This document shows, piece after piece, positions 10,087 to 19,015 of a stretch of DNA of 64,000 nt; positions within the stretch are counted from its first letter, which is position 1; the number at the start of each line of letters is the position of its first letter. The notes below the pieces were generated by a model. That model had not been told where the DNA came from. It did not search any database and saw nothing but the letters and a program-made list of their open reading frames with translations. The position numbers were made by a program, and so were the translations under genes. The DNA is from Comamonas sp. SCN 67-35. Lineage in GTDB: Bacteria; Pseudomonadota; Gammaproteobacteria; Burkholderiales; Burkholderiaceae_C. Location: contig MEFV01000011.1 of NCBI GenBank assembly GCA_001725255.1, positions 1 to 64,000 of the forward strand. The letters run 5' to 3'.

Positions 10087-11475
10087 TCAATCGCGCGTGA
10101 CGCGCAGCACTTCCTCGCGGCTGGTGATGCCGGCGGCGATGAGCCGTTCGGCGTCCTCGCGCATGAGCTGCATGCCCGCTGCCTGCGCGGCCGCGCGGAT
10201 CTCGGCTTCACCCGATTCGCGGTGGATGAGACTGCGAATGGTCTCGTCCACCGTGAGCAGCTCGAACACGCCGGTGCGTCCCGCGTAGCCGGTGTGCCCG
10301 CAGGCCTCGCAACCCGCGCCATGGCAGGTGGTGCACAGTTTGCGCACGAGGCGTTGCGCCAGCGCGCCCAGCAGTGACGAGGAGAGCAGGAAGGGCTCGA
10401 CGCCCATGTCCGTGAGCCGCGTGACGGCGCTCGCGGCGTCGTTGGTGTGCAGCGTGGCGAGCACGAGGTGGCCGGTGAGCGATGCCTGAATGGCGATCTG
10501 CGCGGTCTCGAAGTCGCGGATTTCGCCGATCATGATCACGTCCGGGTCCTGGCGCAGGATGGCGCGCAGCGCGCGGGCGAAAGTCAGGTCGATCTTGCTG
10601 TTGACCTGGGTCTGGCCCACGCCCGGCAGTTCGTACTCGATCGGGTCTTCCACGGTCATGATGTTGCTGCGCGTGGCGTCCAGGCGCGAGAGCGCGGCGT
10701 ACAGCGTGGTGGTCTTGCCGCTGCCCGTGGGCCCGGTCACGAGCAGGATGCCGTGCGGCTGGGCGATGAGGTGCTCGAACCGCGCCAGCACCTCGCCTTG
10801 CATGCCCACGGCTTCCAGGCTCAGGCGGCTTTCGCTCTTGTCCAGCAGGCGCAGGACCGCGCGCTCGCCGTGGGCGTTGGGCAGGGTGGAGACGCGCACG
10901 TCCACGGCGCGTGTGCCCAGGCGCAGGCTGATGCGGCCATCCTGCGGCAGGCGTTTTTCCGCGATGTCCAGGTCCGCCATGATCTTCAGGCGGCTGATGA
11001 GGGCGGCGTGCAGCGCGCGGTTGGGCTGCACCACCTCGCGCAGCTGGCCGTCGATGCGAAAGCGCACGCTCGAATGGCGCTCGTAGGGTTCGATGTGGAT
11101 GTCGCTCGCGCCGTCGCGCACCGCCTGCGTGAGCAGGGCGTTGAGCATGCGGATGATGGGCGCGTCGCCCGCGCTCTCCAGCAGATCCTCGACCGCGGGC
11201 AGCTCCTGCATCATGCGCGAGAGATCGGCCTCTTCCTCGACCTCGCTCACGACGGTGGCGGCGTTCGATTCGTTCTGGGCATAGGCGGCGCTGATGCGCT
11301 GCGCCAGCTCGGCCGCGGGGAGCTGCAGCACCTGCGTGACCGCGTGCTTGCGCATCACTTCCGAGAGCGGCCCGGGCCGCGGCTCGGGGCCGTGCCAGAG
11401 GGTCAGCCGCTGCCCGTCGTCTTCCAGCAGCAGCTGGCTGGCGCGGGCGAAGGCGTAGGGCAATGGGTGGCGCAT
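10087..11475 (-). CDS. gspE: Type II secretion ATPase GspE
   Basis: A 462-residue cytoplasmic ATPase that powers pseudopilus assembly. Visible are an N-terminal GspL-binding region, the N2 domain ([20 protein letters not shown]), Walker [11 protein letters not shown] (residues 248-257), the Asp box around [12 protein letters not shown], Walker [13 protein letters not shown], the His box [10 protein letters not shown] and a zinc tetracysteine ([13 protein letters not shown]). All catalytic motifs are present. It follows gspD by 18 bp in the operon; gspF is displaced downstream by two unrelated genes. Confidence 0.97.
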   Translation of the reverse strand: MRHPLPYAFARASQLLLEDDGQRLTLWHGPEPRPGPLSEVMRKHAVTQVLQLPAAELAQRISAAYAQNESNAATVVSEVEEEADLSRMMQELPAVEDLLESAGDAPIIRMLNALLTQAVRDGASDIHIEPYERHSSVRFRIDGQLREVVQPNRALHAALISRLKIMADLDIAEKRLPQDGRISLRLGTRAVDVRVSTLPNAHGERAVLRLLDKSESRLSLEAVGMQGEVLARFEHLIAQPHGILLVTGPTGSGKTTTLYAALSRLDATRSNIMTVEDPIEYELPGVGQTQVNSKIDLTFARALRAILRQDPDVIMIGEIRDFETAQIAIQASLTGHLVLATLHTNDAASAVTRLTDMGVEPFLLSSSLLGALAQRLVRKLCTTCHGAGCEACGHTGYAGRTGVFELLTVDETIRSLIHRESGEAEIRAAAQAAGMQLMREDAERLIAAGITSREEVLRVTRD

Positions 11476-11493
11476 GGTCAGGGCCTGTTCACA

Positions 11494-13815
11494 CTATTGC
11501 GGTGGTGGCAGGTCACCTGAAAGCGGCTGGCTGGCCGCTTTGGGCTGGGAGGCGGGCGCCGTACGCGTGATGCTGGGTGGCAGCGGCAGGGGTACTTCGC
11601 CCGCGCCGCCCTTGCCCGGCAGCGGCGGCAGCACCGGCGCGTCGCTCACGCCGCGCAGCACGGCGCGCGGCTCGGGCTGGCTTGCCTGCTGCAGCGCGCG
11701 GATGGCGTCGTAGCGGTCCTGCACCAGCGTGTCGCTGGTGGCGCCGTCGCGGATCACGACGGGGCGCAGGAACACCATGAGGTTGGATTTCTGGCGCGTG
11801 CGTTTCTCGTTGCGAAACAGGTTGCCCAGCACCGGCACGTCGCCGAGCACCGGCACCTTGTCTTCGCCCAGTGAATAGCTGTCCTCCAGCAGGCCGCCGA
11901 GCACGACGATGCTGCCGTCGTCCACGAGCACCGTCGATTCGATCGAGCGCTTGTTGGTCGACGGCCCGTAGGTGTTGGTGAGCGTGGACTTGTCCACGTT
12001 GGAGACTTCCTGGTAGAGCGTGAGCTTGACGGTACCGTTCTCGTTGATCTGCGGGCGCACGCGCAGCATCAGGCCGACGTCCTTGCGGTCCACCGTCGTG
12101 AAGGGGTTGACCGAGCCGTTGGCGCCGCCCGTGTTGGTGTACTGGCCGGTGGGGAAGGGCACGTTCTCGCCGACGATGATCTGTGCCTCTTCGTTGTCCA
12201 GCGTGAGCAGGTTCGGCGTGGACAGCACGTTGGCGTCGCCTGTGTTCTCGAGGAAATTGGCCAGCGCCCCCAGGTAGTACTTGCCGTTGATGCGCGGCGC
12301 GATGGCGGCGTTGAAGCCCGGCGCGGGCTTGGCCTGCGCCAGATTGGTGGTGTTGCCGCTGGCGGCCGCCAGCGCCAGGTCCAGGATGTTGGGCCCGGCG
12401 GCGCTGGAATTGGTGCCCAGCAGTCCCAGCGTGCTGCCGTAGCTGCCCAGCACGCCTTGCCACTGGATGCCGAATTCGGCCACCTTGTTGGCGCTGACCT
12501 CCACGATCAGGCTTTCGATGAGCACCTGCGCGCGCTTGCCGTCGAGCTTGTCGATCACGGCGCGGATCTGGCGGTACAACGGATCGGGCGCGGTGATGAT
12601 GAGCGAGTTGGTGCTGGGGTCGGCCTGGATCATGCCGCCGGTGGAGACGGCCTCCTGCACATTGCCCGTGCCGCCTGCGCTGCTGCCCAGGCCGCTGCCC
12701 AGACCGCCGCCCGTGCCCGAGCTCAGGCCCGTGGCGGCGCTGCCCGTGCTGCCGACGCTGCCGAGCGTCCTGCCGCGGGCCTGCGTGATGCTGGCGCCGC
12801 TCGAGCCGACGGATGGGCTGCCCGTGCCCTGCGCCGGGGTTTCGGCCGCCAGCGCGGCGCGCAAGGTGGTGGCCAGGCGCACCGCGTCGGCGTTTTTCAG
12901 GTACACCACATGGATGTTGCCGCTCGCGTTGCCGGTGCTGGCGGCGGCTGGCTGATCGAGCTGCGCCACCAGCGCGCGGATCTGCGCCAGGCGCGCCGCA
13001 TTGGCGGCGCGCACGATGAGCGCGTTGCTGCGCGGCTCTGCCAGCAGCGTGGTCTTGTAGGAGCTGTCGCCCTGCGCCGCGGCCGTGGCGGGAGCGCCGG
13101 CCGCCGGCGTGCCGCCCTCGATCAGGCGCGAGACCAGCGGTGCCAGCTCGGAGGCGATCGCATGGCGCAGCGGGATCACCTCCACGTCGGTGGCGTGCGA
13201 GACGTCCATGGCCGCGATGATGTGCGCGATGCGCCTGAGGTTGTCGGCGTAGTCGGTGATCACCAGCGAGTTGTTGCCGGGGTTCACGTTGATCGTGTTG
13301 TTCGGACTGATGAGCGGGCGCAGCACCGGCACGAGGTTGTTGGCGTTCTCGAAATTGAGCTTGAAGATCTGCGTGACGATCTGCCCGCCCGCGGCCACGC
13401 CCCGCCCGCCGCCGGTCGAGACGCTCACGCTGTCGGTCTGCAGCTTGGCGTCCGCTTCGGGCACCACCTTGTACAGGCCCGCCGCCTCCACCACCGTGTA
13501 GCCCTGCAGGCGCAGCGCCGCGAGGAACTGGTCGAACGCTGCCTTGGGCGACACCGGGTTTTCGGTCGAGAGCGTGAGCTGCCCCTTCACGCGCGGATCG
13601 ACCACCACGTTGCGTCCGGTGATCGTGGCCATGGTGCGGGCCACGGCGTCAATGTCGGCATTGACGAAGTTCAGCGTCACCGGCTCGCTCGCCTGCACGC
13701 TGGGTGTGGCCTGCGCGGGTTTTGAGCGATTTTGGCCGCTGGCGCCCGTCCATAAAGCGCAAGCAGCTATCACTACAAGAGTGTTTCGCACGAAAAATGG
13801 GGGGCTGGTGAGCAT
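11494..13815 (-). CDS. gspD: Type II secretion outer-membrane secretin GspD
   Basis: A 773-residue secretin forming the outer-membrane channel. After a signal peptide come the N0 domain (VTLNFVNADIDAVARTMATI), N1-N3 repeats (for example NLVPVLRPLISPNNTINV and IHVVYLKNADAVRLATTLRA), a long Gly/Ser-rich linker inside N3, the secretin core (VLSTPNLLTLDNEEAQIIVG) and a C-terminal PVLGDVPVLGNLFRNEKR segment. A proline-rich tail follows. I used the ATG at 13815, 4 bp after gspN ends, since it gives a plausible signal peptide. That peptide and the first mature residues (VVIAACALWTGASGQNRSKP) are encoded by a dispersed repeat. Confidence 0.95.
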   Translation of the reverse strand: MLTSPPFFVRNTLVVIAACALWTGASGQNRSKPAQATPSVQASEPVTLNFVNADIDAVARTMATITGRNVVVDPRVKGQLTLSTENPVSPKAAFDQFLAALRLQGYTVVEAAGLYKVVPEADAKLQTDSVSVSTGGGRGVAAGGQIVTQIFKLNFENANNLVPVLRPLISPNNTINVNPGNNSLVITDYADNLRRIAHIIAAMDVSHATDVEVIPLRHAIASELAPLVSRLIEGGTPAAGAPATAAAQGDSSYKTTLLAEPRSNALIVRAANAARLAQIRALVAQLDQPAAASTGNASGNIHVVYLKNADAVRLATTLRAALAAETPAQGTGSPSVGSSGASITQARGRTLGSVGSTGSAATGLSSGTGGGLGSGLGSSAGGTGNVQEAVSTGGMIQADPSTNSLIITAPDPLYRQIRAVIDKLDGKRAQVLIESLIVEVSANKVAEFGIQWQGVLGSYGSTLGLLGTNSSAAGPNILDLALAAASGNTTNLAQAKPAPGFNAAIAPRINGKYYLGALANFLENTGDANVLSTPNLLTLDNEEAQIIVGENVPFPTGQYTNTGGANGSVNPFTTVDRKDVGLMLRVRPQINENGTVKLTLYQEVSNVDKSTLTNTYGPSTNKRSIESTVLVDDGSIVVLGGLLEDSYSLGEDKVPVLGDVPVLGNLFRNEKRTRQKSNLMVFLRPVVIRDGATSDTLVQDRYDAIRALQQASQPEPRAVLRGVSDAPVLPPLPGKGGAGEVPLPLPPSITRTAPASQPKAASQPLSGDLPPPQ
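13720..13778 (-). repeat. Dispersed repeat, copy 2 (encodes the GspD signal-peptide region)
   Basis: The minus strand begins TTGTAGTGATAGCTGCTTGC and continues through GCGC, GGCGCC and GGCCAAAAT to a TTTGAGC-like end seen on the plus strand. The element family is recognisable by the GATAGCTG...TTGCGC start and the G/A-rich ...GGCCAAAA trailer shared with the copies at 42848 and 45880. It is read in frame through the hydrophobic core of the GspD signal peptide. Confidence 0.7.
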
Positions 13816-13819
13816 GGAA

Positions 13820-14614
13820 TCAACCGATCGTGATGACGGAGCGCGCGCCGCTGCGCCGTCCAATGATATTGAGCAGGTTCGCGAGCACCGCTTCGCTGCC
13901 GGGCGCGGCCGTCGCCTCGCCCGTGAAGCGCAGGCGCTGGCCTACCCACTGGCCGCTGCCCGACAGCCGCAGCGCCCCGTCCAGCGTGGTGAGCGTCAGG
14001 CGCGTGGCCTCGCCCCCGTGCAGGCTCACGCGGTAGCTGCCGATGGGGTGCAGGGTCGACAGCCGTGAGGACATGCCCAGCAGGTCCAGCTGCAGCTGTC
14101 CGCCCACTTCGGTGCGCCCGTGCGCCCACGCCAGGGTGAGGCCCGTGGTGCTGAGCGCCAGCTGGCCCTGCAGCTGCACCGTGTTCCAGGGCGTGCCCAG
14201 CCCCGCGAGCAGCGCGGCGGGCCAGCGGCTCTGGTGGTCGTCCACCCGTCCGCGCGCCGACCCCCAGCCCAGCGCCACGGCCAGCTGCACGGGCGTGGGG
14301 GTGCAGCAATCGGCGCTCAGCTCGGCATGCAGGCCTTCCCACGCGGGCCGCAGGCGCCAGTGCACGGTGCCGGGCAGGGTGAGGGCGTCGCTGCTGCCGC
14401 TGCCGCCGGTCAGCTGCAGCAGGGCCGAGCCGTTCCACAGCGTGCCCTGGGCGTTGGCGAGCACCAGTTGCCCCTGGCTCGTGCGCTGTACGGCCGAGGC
14501 CAGCCAGCGCGCCGGTGCCTGCACGGCGAGCGTGGGCAGCAGACCGAGCAGCAGGCCCGCCAGGGCCCAGCGCCAGGGAGCGCCGGAGGGGATGGTCGTG
14601 CGGCGTGCGGGCAT
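13820..14614 (-). CDS. gspN: Type II secretion protein GspN
   Basis: A 264-residue GspN-family protein. It has one N-terminal membrane anchor (WRWALAGLLLGLLPTLAVQ) followed by a periplasmic domain with AQGTLWNGSALLQL and TVHWRLRPAWEG, features of the GspN family. GspN is an accessory component, absent from some systems, and its exact role in the inner-membrane platform is unsettled. It starts in an ATGA overlap with gspM and ends 4 bp before gspD, so the genes are translationally coupled. Confidence 0.88.
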   Translation of the reverse strand: MPARRTTIPSGAPWRWALAGLLLGLLPTLAVQAPARWLASAVQRTSQGQLVLANAQGTLWNGSALLQLTGGSGSSDALTLPGTVHWRLRPAWEGLHAELSADCCTPTPVQLAVALGWGSARGRVDDHQSRWPAALLAGLGTPWNTVQLQGQLALSTTGLTLAWAHGRTEVGGQLQLDLLGMSSRLSTLHPIGSYRVSLHGGEATRLTLTTLDGALRLSGSGQWVGQRLRFTGEATAAPGSEAVLANLLNIIGRRSGARSVITIG

Positions 14615-15114
14615 CACGGCGTCGGCAGGACCAGAACGAGGGTGCCGCTCCAGCGTGGCGGCTGGGTGTTGCCCGCACGCGTGAGCTGGGCCTGAACCGG
14701 CGTGGCCTGTGTGCCGGCCCTGACCTGAGCCAGCCAGGCGGCCACGGCGGCGGCCGGCGCCTCGGTCAGGGTGACCGTGGCTTGCCCCGCCGCGATGGTG
14801 AGGCGCGCGGCCGGCCCCAGTTGCGTCTCGGTCATGCCGCGCAGCTGCGCGGGGGCATCGGCGCTCGCGTGTTTCGGTGCGTTCTGCAGCTGCTCGGCCT
14901 CGGCCTGCATCTGCTGCATCTGTTGCCACTGCGCGTTCACCTCGGCGTGGCGCGCGGCCGATTGGCGCAGCGCCTTGAGCGGCGGCGCCAGCAGCAGCCA
15001 CCACAGCAGCGCCAGCAGCACCAGGGCCCCGGTCGCGCGCACGAGCGTCTGCTCGCGCGGCGCCAGCCGTGTCCACTTTGCTTTCAGCGCCTTCAGCGCC
15101 GCGCCGTCCGTCAT
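14614..15114 (-). CDS. gspM: Type II secretion protein GspM
   Basis: A 166-residue bitopic protein with a short cytoplasmic start (LAPREQTLVRATGAL), one membrane segment (VLLALLWWLLLAPPLKAL), a glutamine-rich coiled coil (QWQQMQQMQAEAEQLQ) and a small ferredoxin-like periplasmic domain ending LVLVLPTP. It partners GspL in the inner-membrane platform. It overlaps the end of gspL by 4 bp. I set the start at 15114 from family length and gene overlap. Confidence 0.9.
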   Translation of the reverse strand: MTDGAALKALKAKWTRLAPREQTLVRATGALVLLALLWWLLLAPPLKALRQSAARHAEVNAQWQQMQQMQAEAEQLQNAPKHASADAPAQLRGMTETQLGPAARLTIAAGQATVTLTEAPAAAVAAWLAQVRAGTQATPVQAQLTRAGNTQPPRWSGTLVLVLPTP

Positions 15115-16334
15115 GGCGTGTCCCGCGCGGCGTGAACGATGAGCACGCCCTCTTCCGTGCGCGTGCCGAGCTGTCGCGCAGCAAGCTGCCGATCGAGCGC
15201 CGCGCGCTGCTCGGCCGAGAGCGTGAGGCCCGACAGGCGCAGTTGACCATCGGCGTAATCGATGCGCGCGGGCACCTGGTCCGCGGGCAGGGCGTGCGCC
15301 GCGGCCGCAAGCAGGCTTTCGAAATCGCGGGTCGAGAGCGCGCCCGTCTGCTGGCGCAGCAGCGCCACTTCCTTGTGCATCTGCACCGGCGCATCGACGA
15401 CGAGCTTCACCTGCGGAAAGGTCTGCGTGAGCACGCCGCGCACCGCCGCCTGCTGGCGCGCGAGCGCGCGCGCGTCCTGCCAGGCCCAGAGGTTGAGCGC
15501 GGCGACCTGCCCGGCAATGAGCAGGCCCAGCGCCCAGCGCGCGGCACGCCACTCGGGTGCGCGCCACAGCGCGTTGGCGCTCGTTCCCAGCCAGCGCAGC
15601 GCGCGCTGGCGGCCGTTGCTCGCCAGATCGAACTGGGCCAGATCCCAGGCGCCGCGCGCCGCCACGAGCAGCCCTTCGTCCAGGGACTGCAATGCCACGG
15701 GCCGGCCGAAGGTGCGCTCCGCCAGCTCTGCCACCGCGGGTTCGGCGCGCAGCAGCGTGGCGGGCGCCACCCGGTCGGCCAGCCCCTGCGCCTGCAGAGG
15801 CATCACGCTCACCGCCTGCTCGTCGTCCACGCCGGTCAGCACTGCGAAGGCGTCGCCCGGCGTGCCGATGAGGGTGCATTCGGGGCCGCCGCTGGCCGTG
15901 GCCCCGGGCGCATGGGCCGGCACGATGCGATCCACGCGGTGACCGGCCGCCTCCAGCGTGCGCAGGCAGGCGCGCAGCCAGGCGCGATCACAGACGGCGA
16001 TCCAGATCGGCACGCCTGCCGCGGCGTGTGGCGCCAGCGCGAAGTGCAGGCTGTCGGGGTCGTCCAGCAGCTGTTCCTCCAGCATGCCCTGGAGCACGGT
16101 GCGCAGGCGCTGGGATGATGCGAGTGCGCCCTGCGGCAGCGTGACGCGCTGCCACGAGAGCTGGCGCAGCGGCACCACCGCCACCGTCTCGCCCGCTCGC
16201 CCGGGCGCGGGCAGCAGCTGCGCGCTGCAATGGCCGCTGCGCAGGACGCGCCGGCCGTCGCTGGAGAGCACGTAATGCCACTCGACGCCAGCCACAGGCA
16301 CGGACGGGGGCAGGGAAAGGATCAGGATGCTCAT
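15111..16334 (-). CDS. gspL: Type II secretion protein GspL
   Basis: A 407-residue actin-like GspL protein. The cytoplasmic part includes LRQLSWQRVTLPQGALASSQ and the LQGMLEEQLLDDPDSLHFA segment typical of GspL. One membrane segment follows near residues 263-283 (WALGLLIAGQVAALNLWAW), then a periplasmic coiled coil and ferredoxin-like domain. It binds the GspE N-terminus and links it to GspM. Its ends overlap gspK and gspM by 4 bp each. Confidence 0.93.
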   Translation of the reverse strand: MSILILSLPPSVPVAGVEWHYVLSSDGRRVLRSGHCSAQLLPAPGRAGETVAVVPLRQLSWQRVTLPQGALASSQRLRTVLQGMLEEQLLDDPDSLHFALAPHAAAGVPIWIAVCDRAWLRACLRTLEAAGHRVDRIVPAHAPGATASGGPECTLIGTPGDAFAVLTGVDDEQAVSVMPLQAQGLADRVAPATLLRAEPAVAELAERTFGRPVALQSLDEGLLVAARGAWDLAQFDLASNGRQRALRWLGTSANALWRAPEWRAARWALGLLIAGQVAALNLWAWQDARALARQQAAVRGVLTQTFPQVKLVVDAPVQMHKEVALLRQQTGALSTRDFESLLAAAAHALPADQVPARIDYADGQLRLSGLTLSAEQRAALDRQLAARQLGTRTEEGVLIVHAARDTP

Positions 16335-17329
16335 GGCGTGGATGCGCCAGGCATTGTAGGGTCGAGCCGTGCCTGCGCCGTGGTGAGCCAGCCCCCGCGC
16401 TCGCGCCAGAGCGTGCGCGCCGCGCCGCGCTGCTTGAACACGAGCGAGCGCTCCTGCACGACGATGGTGCCCAGGCGCAATTGCCCGCGCACTTCAAAGT
16501 AGCTGGAGGCCACGTCGTGGGTGTCCACGCGGATCAGGTTGGGCTTGGGCAGGCGGCTCGCGGCGTCGCTCACTTTCGTGAAGTAATGCGCATCGCGCGC
16601 CTGCACGAGCTGCTGCGCGTCGGCCATGGAGATGTCGTCGATGCTCGCCCACAGCACGACGGCTCCGGCGGTGTTGAGGTTCACGCGCGTGCGCACCGGC
16701 AGCAGCGTCGCGTAGGGGAGCAGTCGCGTGATGGCGGCGGCGGGCACGCCCCACCAGGTGAGTTCATCGACGCTGCGCGGCAGCAGGGGCGCATCGGGCG
16801 CGTCCGGGGTGTCGGTGCGCGTGGCCTGCACCATGTGGCTCGCCAACCGGTCGAGGAGCCCCGCGTCCAGCCCCAGATAGCCGAACAGCCGCACGAACTG
16901 GCGCAGCGCCGCCGGGTCCACCGCATTGCCTTGCGCCAGGTTGCGCAGATTCAGCAGCCCTTGCTGATCGGTGATGCTGCCCGAGAGGAAGGCGTCGCCC
17001 ACGTCGGCGCTCGCGTCCGTCACCGCGCCGTGGTCGGCCGCGAGGAAGGTGGACAGGCGCGCCTCTTGCAGCGGCACCGACCAGGGCTCGGCCAGGTTGT
17101 CGGTGCCGTCGCCGCGCGCCAGCGAATCCTCGCGCAGGATAAGCCGTGCCCAGTCCAGCGCCCCGATCAGGATCCAGGCCGACTGCACGCGCGCGCGCTC
17201 GGCCGTCTCCACCTCGATCGCGCGCCACTGCCGCCACAGTGCGGTCGCCGCGAAGCTGGCCACGAGCGTGACCACCAGCATGGCCGTGAGCAGGGCCGCG
17301 CCCCGTTGCCGCGCGGGCCGCCGCGTCAT
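16331..17329 (-). CDS. gspK: Type II secretion minor pseudopilin GspK
   Basis: A 332-residue minor pseudopilin forming the pseudopilus tip with GspI and GspJ. The leader MTRRPARQRG precedes the hydrophobic helix AALLTAMLVVTLVASFAATA; position +5 lacks the usual glutamate, as is normal for GspK. The large alpha-helical domain includes DQQGLLNLRNLAQGN and the RVNLNTAGAVVLWASIDDIS segment diagnostic of GspK. The ATG at 17329 was chosen from the prepilin leader; it overlaps the gspJ stop. Confidence 0.95.
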   Translation of the reverse strand: MTRRPARQRGAALLTAMLVVTLVASFAATALWRQWRAIEVETAERARVQSAWILIGALDWARLILREDSLARGDGTDNLAEPWSVPLQEARLSTFLAADHGAVTDASADVGDAFLSGSITDQQGLLNLRNLAQGNAVDPAALRQFVRLFGYLGLDAGLLDRLASHMVQATRTDTPDAPDAPLLPRSVDELTWWGVPAAAITRLLPYATLLPVRTRVNLNTAGAVVLWASIDDISMADAQQLVQARDAHYFTKVSDAASRLPKPNLIRVDTHDVASSYFEVRGQLRLGTIVVQERSLVFKQRGAARTLWRERGGWLTTAQARLDPTMPGASTP

Positions 17330-18024
17330 GATTTGTTCCCGCCCACCACGGGGTTGATCCAGTCGCGCGTGATCTGGCCCGAGGGCGATCCGCCGCCGGG
17401 GAGCGTGAGCTGCAGTCGCACGCCTTCGGGCAGCGCGACCGCGTTGGCGTTGACGGGCGGCGCCTGCGTGTCGCCGGGCTGGCTCGTGGCGCCGCTGGAC
17501 AACCCATTGGCCCAGCTGCCATCGCGGTAGAAGAAGAGCTGCCAGTGCGCCAGCGGCATCAGCACCGTCTCGCCGCGGCGCGTGGCGGCATCGGGGCTGC
17601 GCGCCCACAGCGCCGCGCGCTGCCAGGCTTCGTTCCAGTCCGCGCGCGTGGCCACGGGCGCGGATTGCCAGCGCAGCCACTGGTCCGTGCCGCCGTCCGC
17701 GCGCAGCGCCCAGGCGACCACGATCACCCCCGGATCGAGCGGGCGAGGGCTGCGCCGGGTCAGTCGCAGAACCTGGCCGTCCCAGGCGATCGGACTGGCG
17801 TGCTCCAGCGTCTGCACCGCATCCAGGTCGGCGCCCCATTGGTCGAGCACGGTCTGCAGCGTGAGCACGGCGTCGGTGTGCTCGCGTGTCTGGTCCTGCG
17901 CGCGCACCATGCCGTCCAGGCCACGCCAGCTCGCGATGGCCAGCAGCGCGAGCACCGCGATCGCCACGAGCAGCTCCACGAGCGTGAAACCGGCGCCGCG
18001 CTTGCGTGATGGCTCGTGCATCAA
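17326..18024 (-). CDS. gspJ: Type II secretion minor pseudopilin GspJ
   Basis: A 232-residue minor pseudopilin. The leader ends RKRGAG and the cleavage motif is G/FTLVELLVAIAVLALLAI, with the +5 glutamate. The globular domain holds WRGLDGMVRAQDQTREHTD, typical of GspJ. It forms the pseudopilus tip complex with GspI and GspK. It overlaps gspI and gspK by 4 bp. Confidence 0.95.
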   Translation of the reverse strand: MMHEPSRKRGAGFTLVELLVAIAVLALLAIASWRGLDGMVRAQDQTREHTDAVLTLQTVLDQWGADLDAVQTLEHASPIAWDGQVLRLTRRSPRPLDPGVIVVAWALRADGGTDQWLRWQSAPVATRADWNEAWQRAALWARSPDAATRRGETVLMPLAHWQLFFYRDGSWANGLSSGATSQPGDTQAPPVNANAVALPEGVRLQLTLPGGGSPSGQITRDWINPVVGGNKS

Positions 18025-18383
18025 TAGCGCCCCACGATGGTGGACAGCCGCAGGACCGGGGCCTGATCGCGGCTCACGCGCGCATCAACGCGGCGAAACT
18101 GCGGATTGGGCGTGGGTGTGACCTGCAGCGTCACGAGGTAGTCGCGCCCCGCCTGGGCGCAGGCCGAACTGCTGTCGCCGATCGAGGGCATCTGCCGGGC
18201 CAGGCGCACGGCCACGAGCGCGTTTTCGGCACAGATGTGGGCCAGCGTCACATCGGTCTGGCGCTCGCTGTTGCGCACCAGCGCCGAGGTGGCCTGCGAG
18301 CCCGCGAGCAACGCGATCGCGACGATGCCCAGCGCCACGAGCACTTCCACCAGCGTGAAGCCGTGCGCGCGCCTGCGGCTCAC
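18021..18383 (-). CDS. gspI: Type II secretion minor pseudopilin GspI
   Basis: A 120-residue minor pseudopilin with the leader MSRRRAHG, cleavage before FTLVEVLVALGIVAIALLAG, and the helix ALVRNSERQTDVTLAHICAENALV typical of GspI. I use a GTG start at 18383, in a GTGA overlap with the gspH stop. No ATG gives a sensible leader, and the open frame upstream overlaps gspH. Confidence 0.92.
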   Translation of the reverse strand: MSRRRAHGFTLVEVLVALGIVAIALLAGSQATSALVRNSERQTDVTLAHICAENALVAVRLARQMPSIGDSSSACAQAGRDYLVTLQVTPTPNPQFRRVDARVSRDQAPVLRLSTIVGRY

Positions 18384-19015
18384 TGCAGCGCCTGTGCCGT
18401 GAAGGGGCGCAGCCCGTCGCTCGCCACCCGCACGGCCTGGCCCGGCAGCTCGGAGTTGACGAGGGTGATGTCCTGCGCGCCGATGAGCGGCTCGGGCCCC
18501 AGCCACAGCGTTTTCGGCGTGCGCGGCTGCGTGCCCGGCTCAAGCCAGTGCTCGGGCAAGCTCCCGGGCGCCACGCCGTCGAAGTGAAAACCCGTTGTGC
18601 TTGCGCGCCAGCTCACCACGCTGCCCGTGGCACGCGATTGCGCGCGCGCCGAATCCAGCAGCGCCGCCAGGCGATCACCCTCGCGTTGCAGCCGGGTGCG
18701 GCCGCCGTCCGCCAGCGCAAAGCCCACGCCCGCCGTGGCCAGCGCCATGATGGACACGACGACCAGCAGCTCCAGCAGCGTGAAGCCGCGCGCGACGAGT
18801 CGGCTTGCGCGAGGGATGGTTTCGCCGCCGGGCCGCCCCAAGGCGAAACGTGGCCCCCTCGGGGGGCAGGGAGCGACGCGCAGTGCGCGATCGTGGGGGC
18901 GATCGGTTTCGCCGCCGGGCCGCCCCAAGGCGAAACGCGGCCCCCTCGGGGGGCAGGGAGCGACACGTAGTGCGCGACCGTGGGGGCGACTACTGCCAGC
19001 TGCCGATGTCCGCAT
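18380..19015 (-). CDS. gspH: Type II secretion minor pseudopilin GspH, leader encoded by a tandem repeat
   Basis: The mature part is a clear GspH pseudopilin: cleavage motif G/FTLLELLVVVSIMALATAGV, then QREGDRLAALLDSARAQSRA. The problem is the start. The only in-frame ATG is at 19015, inside the end of gspG, which gives a 211-residue product whose first 70 or so residues are two copies of a 29-residue arginine/proline-rich unit (DRPHDRALRVAPCPPRGPRF...). No in-frame ATG, GTG or TTG lies between that ATG and the prepilin motif; CTG codons (such as ALRVAP) exist. The real start may be a non-standard codon, or the leader is truly about 75 residues. Confidence 0.85.
   Translation of the reverse strand: MRTSAAGSSRPHGRALRVAPCPPRGPRFALGRPGGETDRPHDRALRVAPCPPRGPRFALGRPGGETIPRASRLVARGFTLLELLVVVSIMALATAGVGFALADGGRTRLQREGDRLAALLDSARAQSRATGSVVSWRASTTGFHFDGVAPGSLPEHWLEPGTQPRTPKTLWLGPEPLIGAQDITLVNSELPGQAVRVASDGLRPFTAQALQ
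18818..18990. repeat. Two tandem copies of an 87-bp repeat between gspG and gspH
   Basis: Copy one runs 18818-18904 and copy two 18905-18990. They differ at only a few positions (CGTGGC/CGCGGC, GACGCGCAG/GACACGTAG, GATCGTG/GACCGTG). Each contains GGTTTCGCCGCCGGGCCGCC and a CCCCCTCGGGGGGCAG palindrome. I recall this sequence as a very common intergenic element of Comamonadaceae genomes, usually just after stop codons. The unit length is a multiple of three, so the gspH frame stays open through both copies. Confidence 0.88.
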
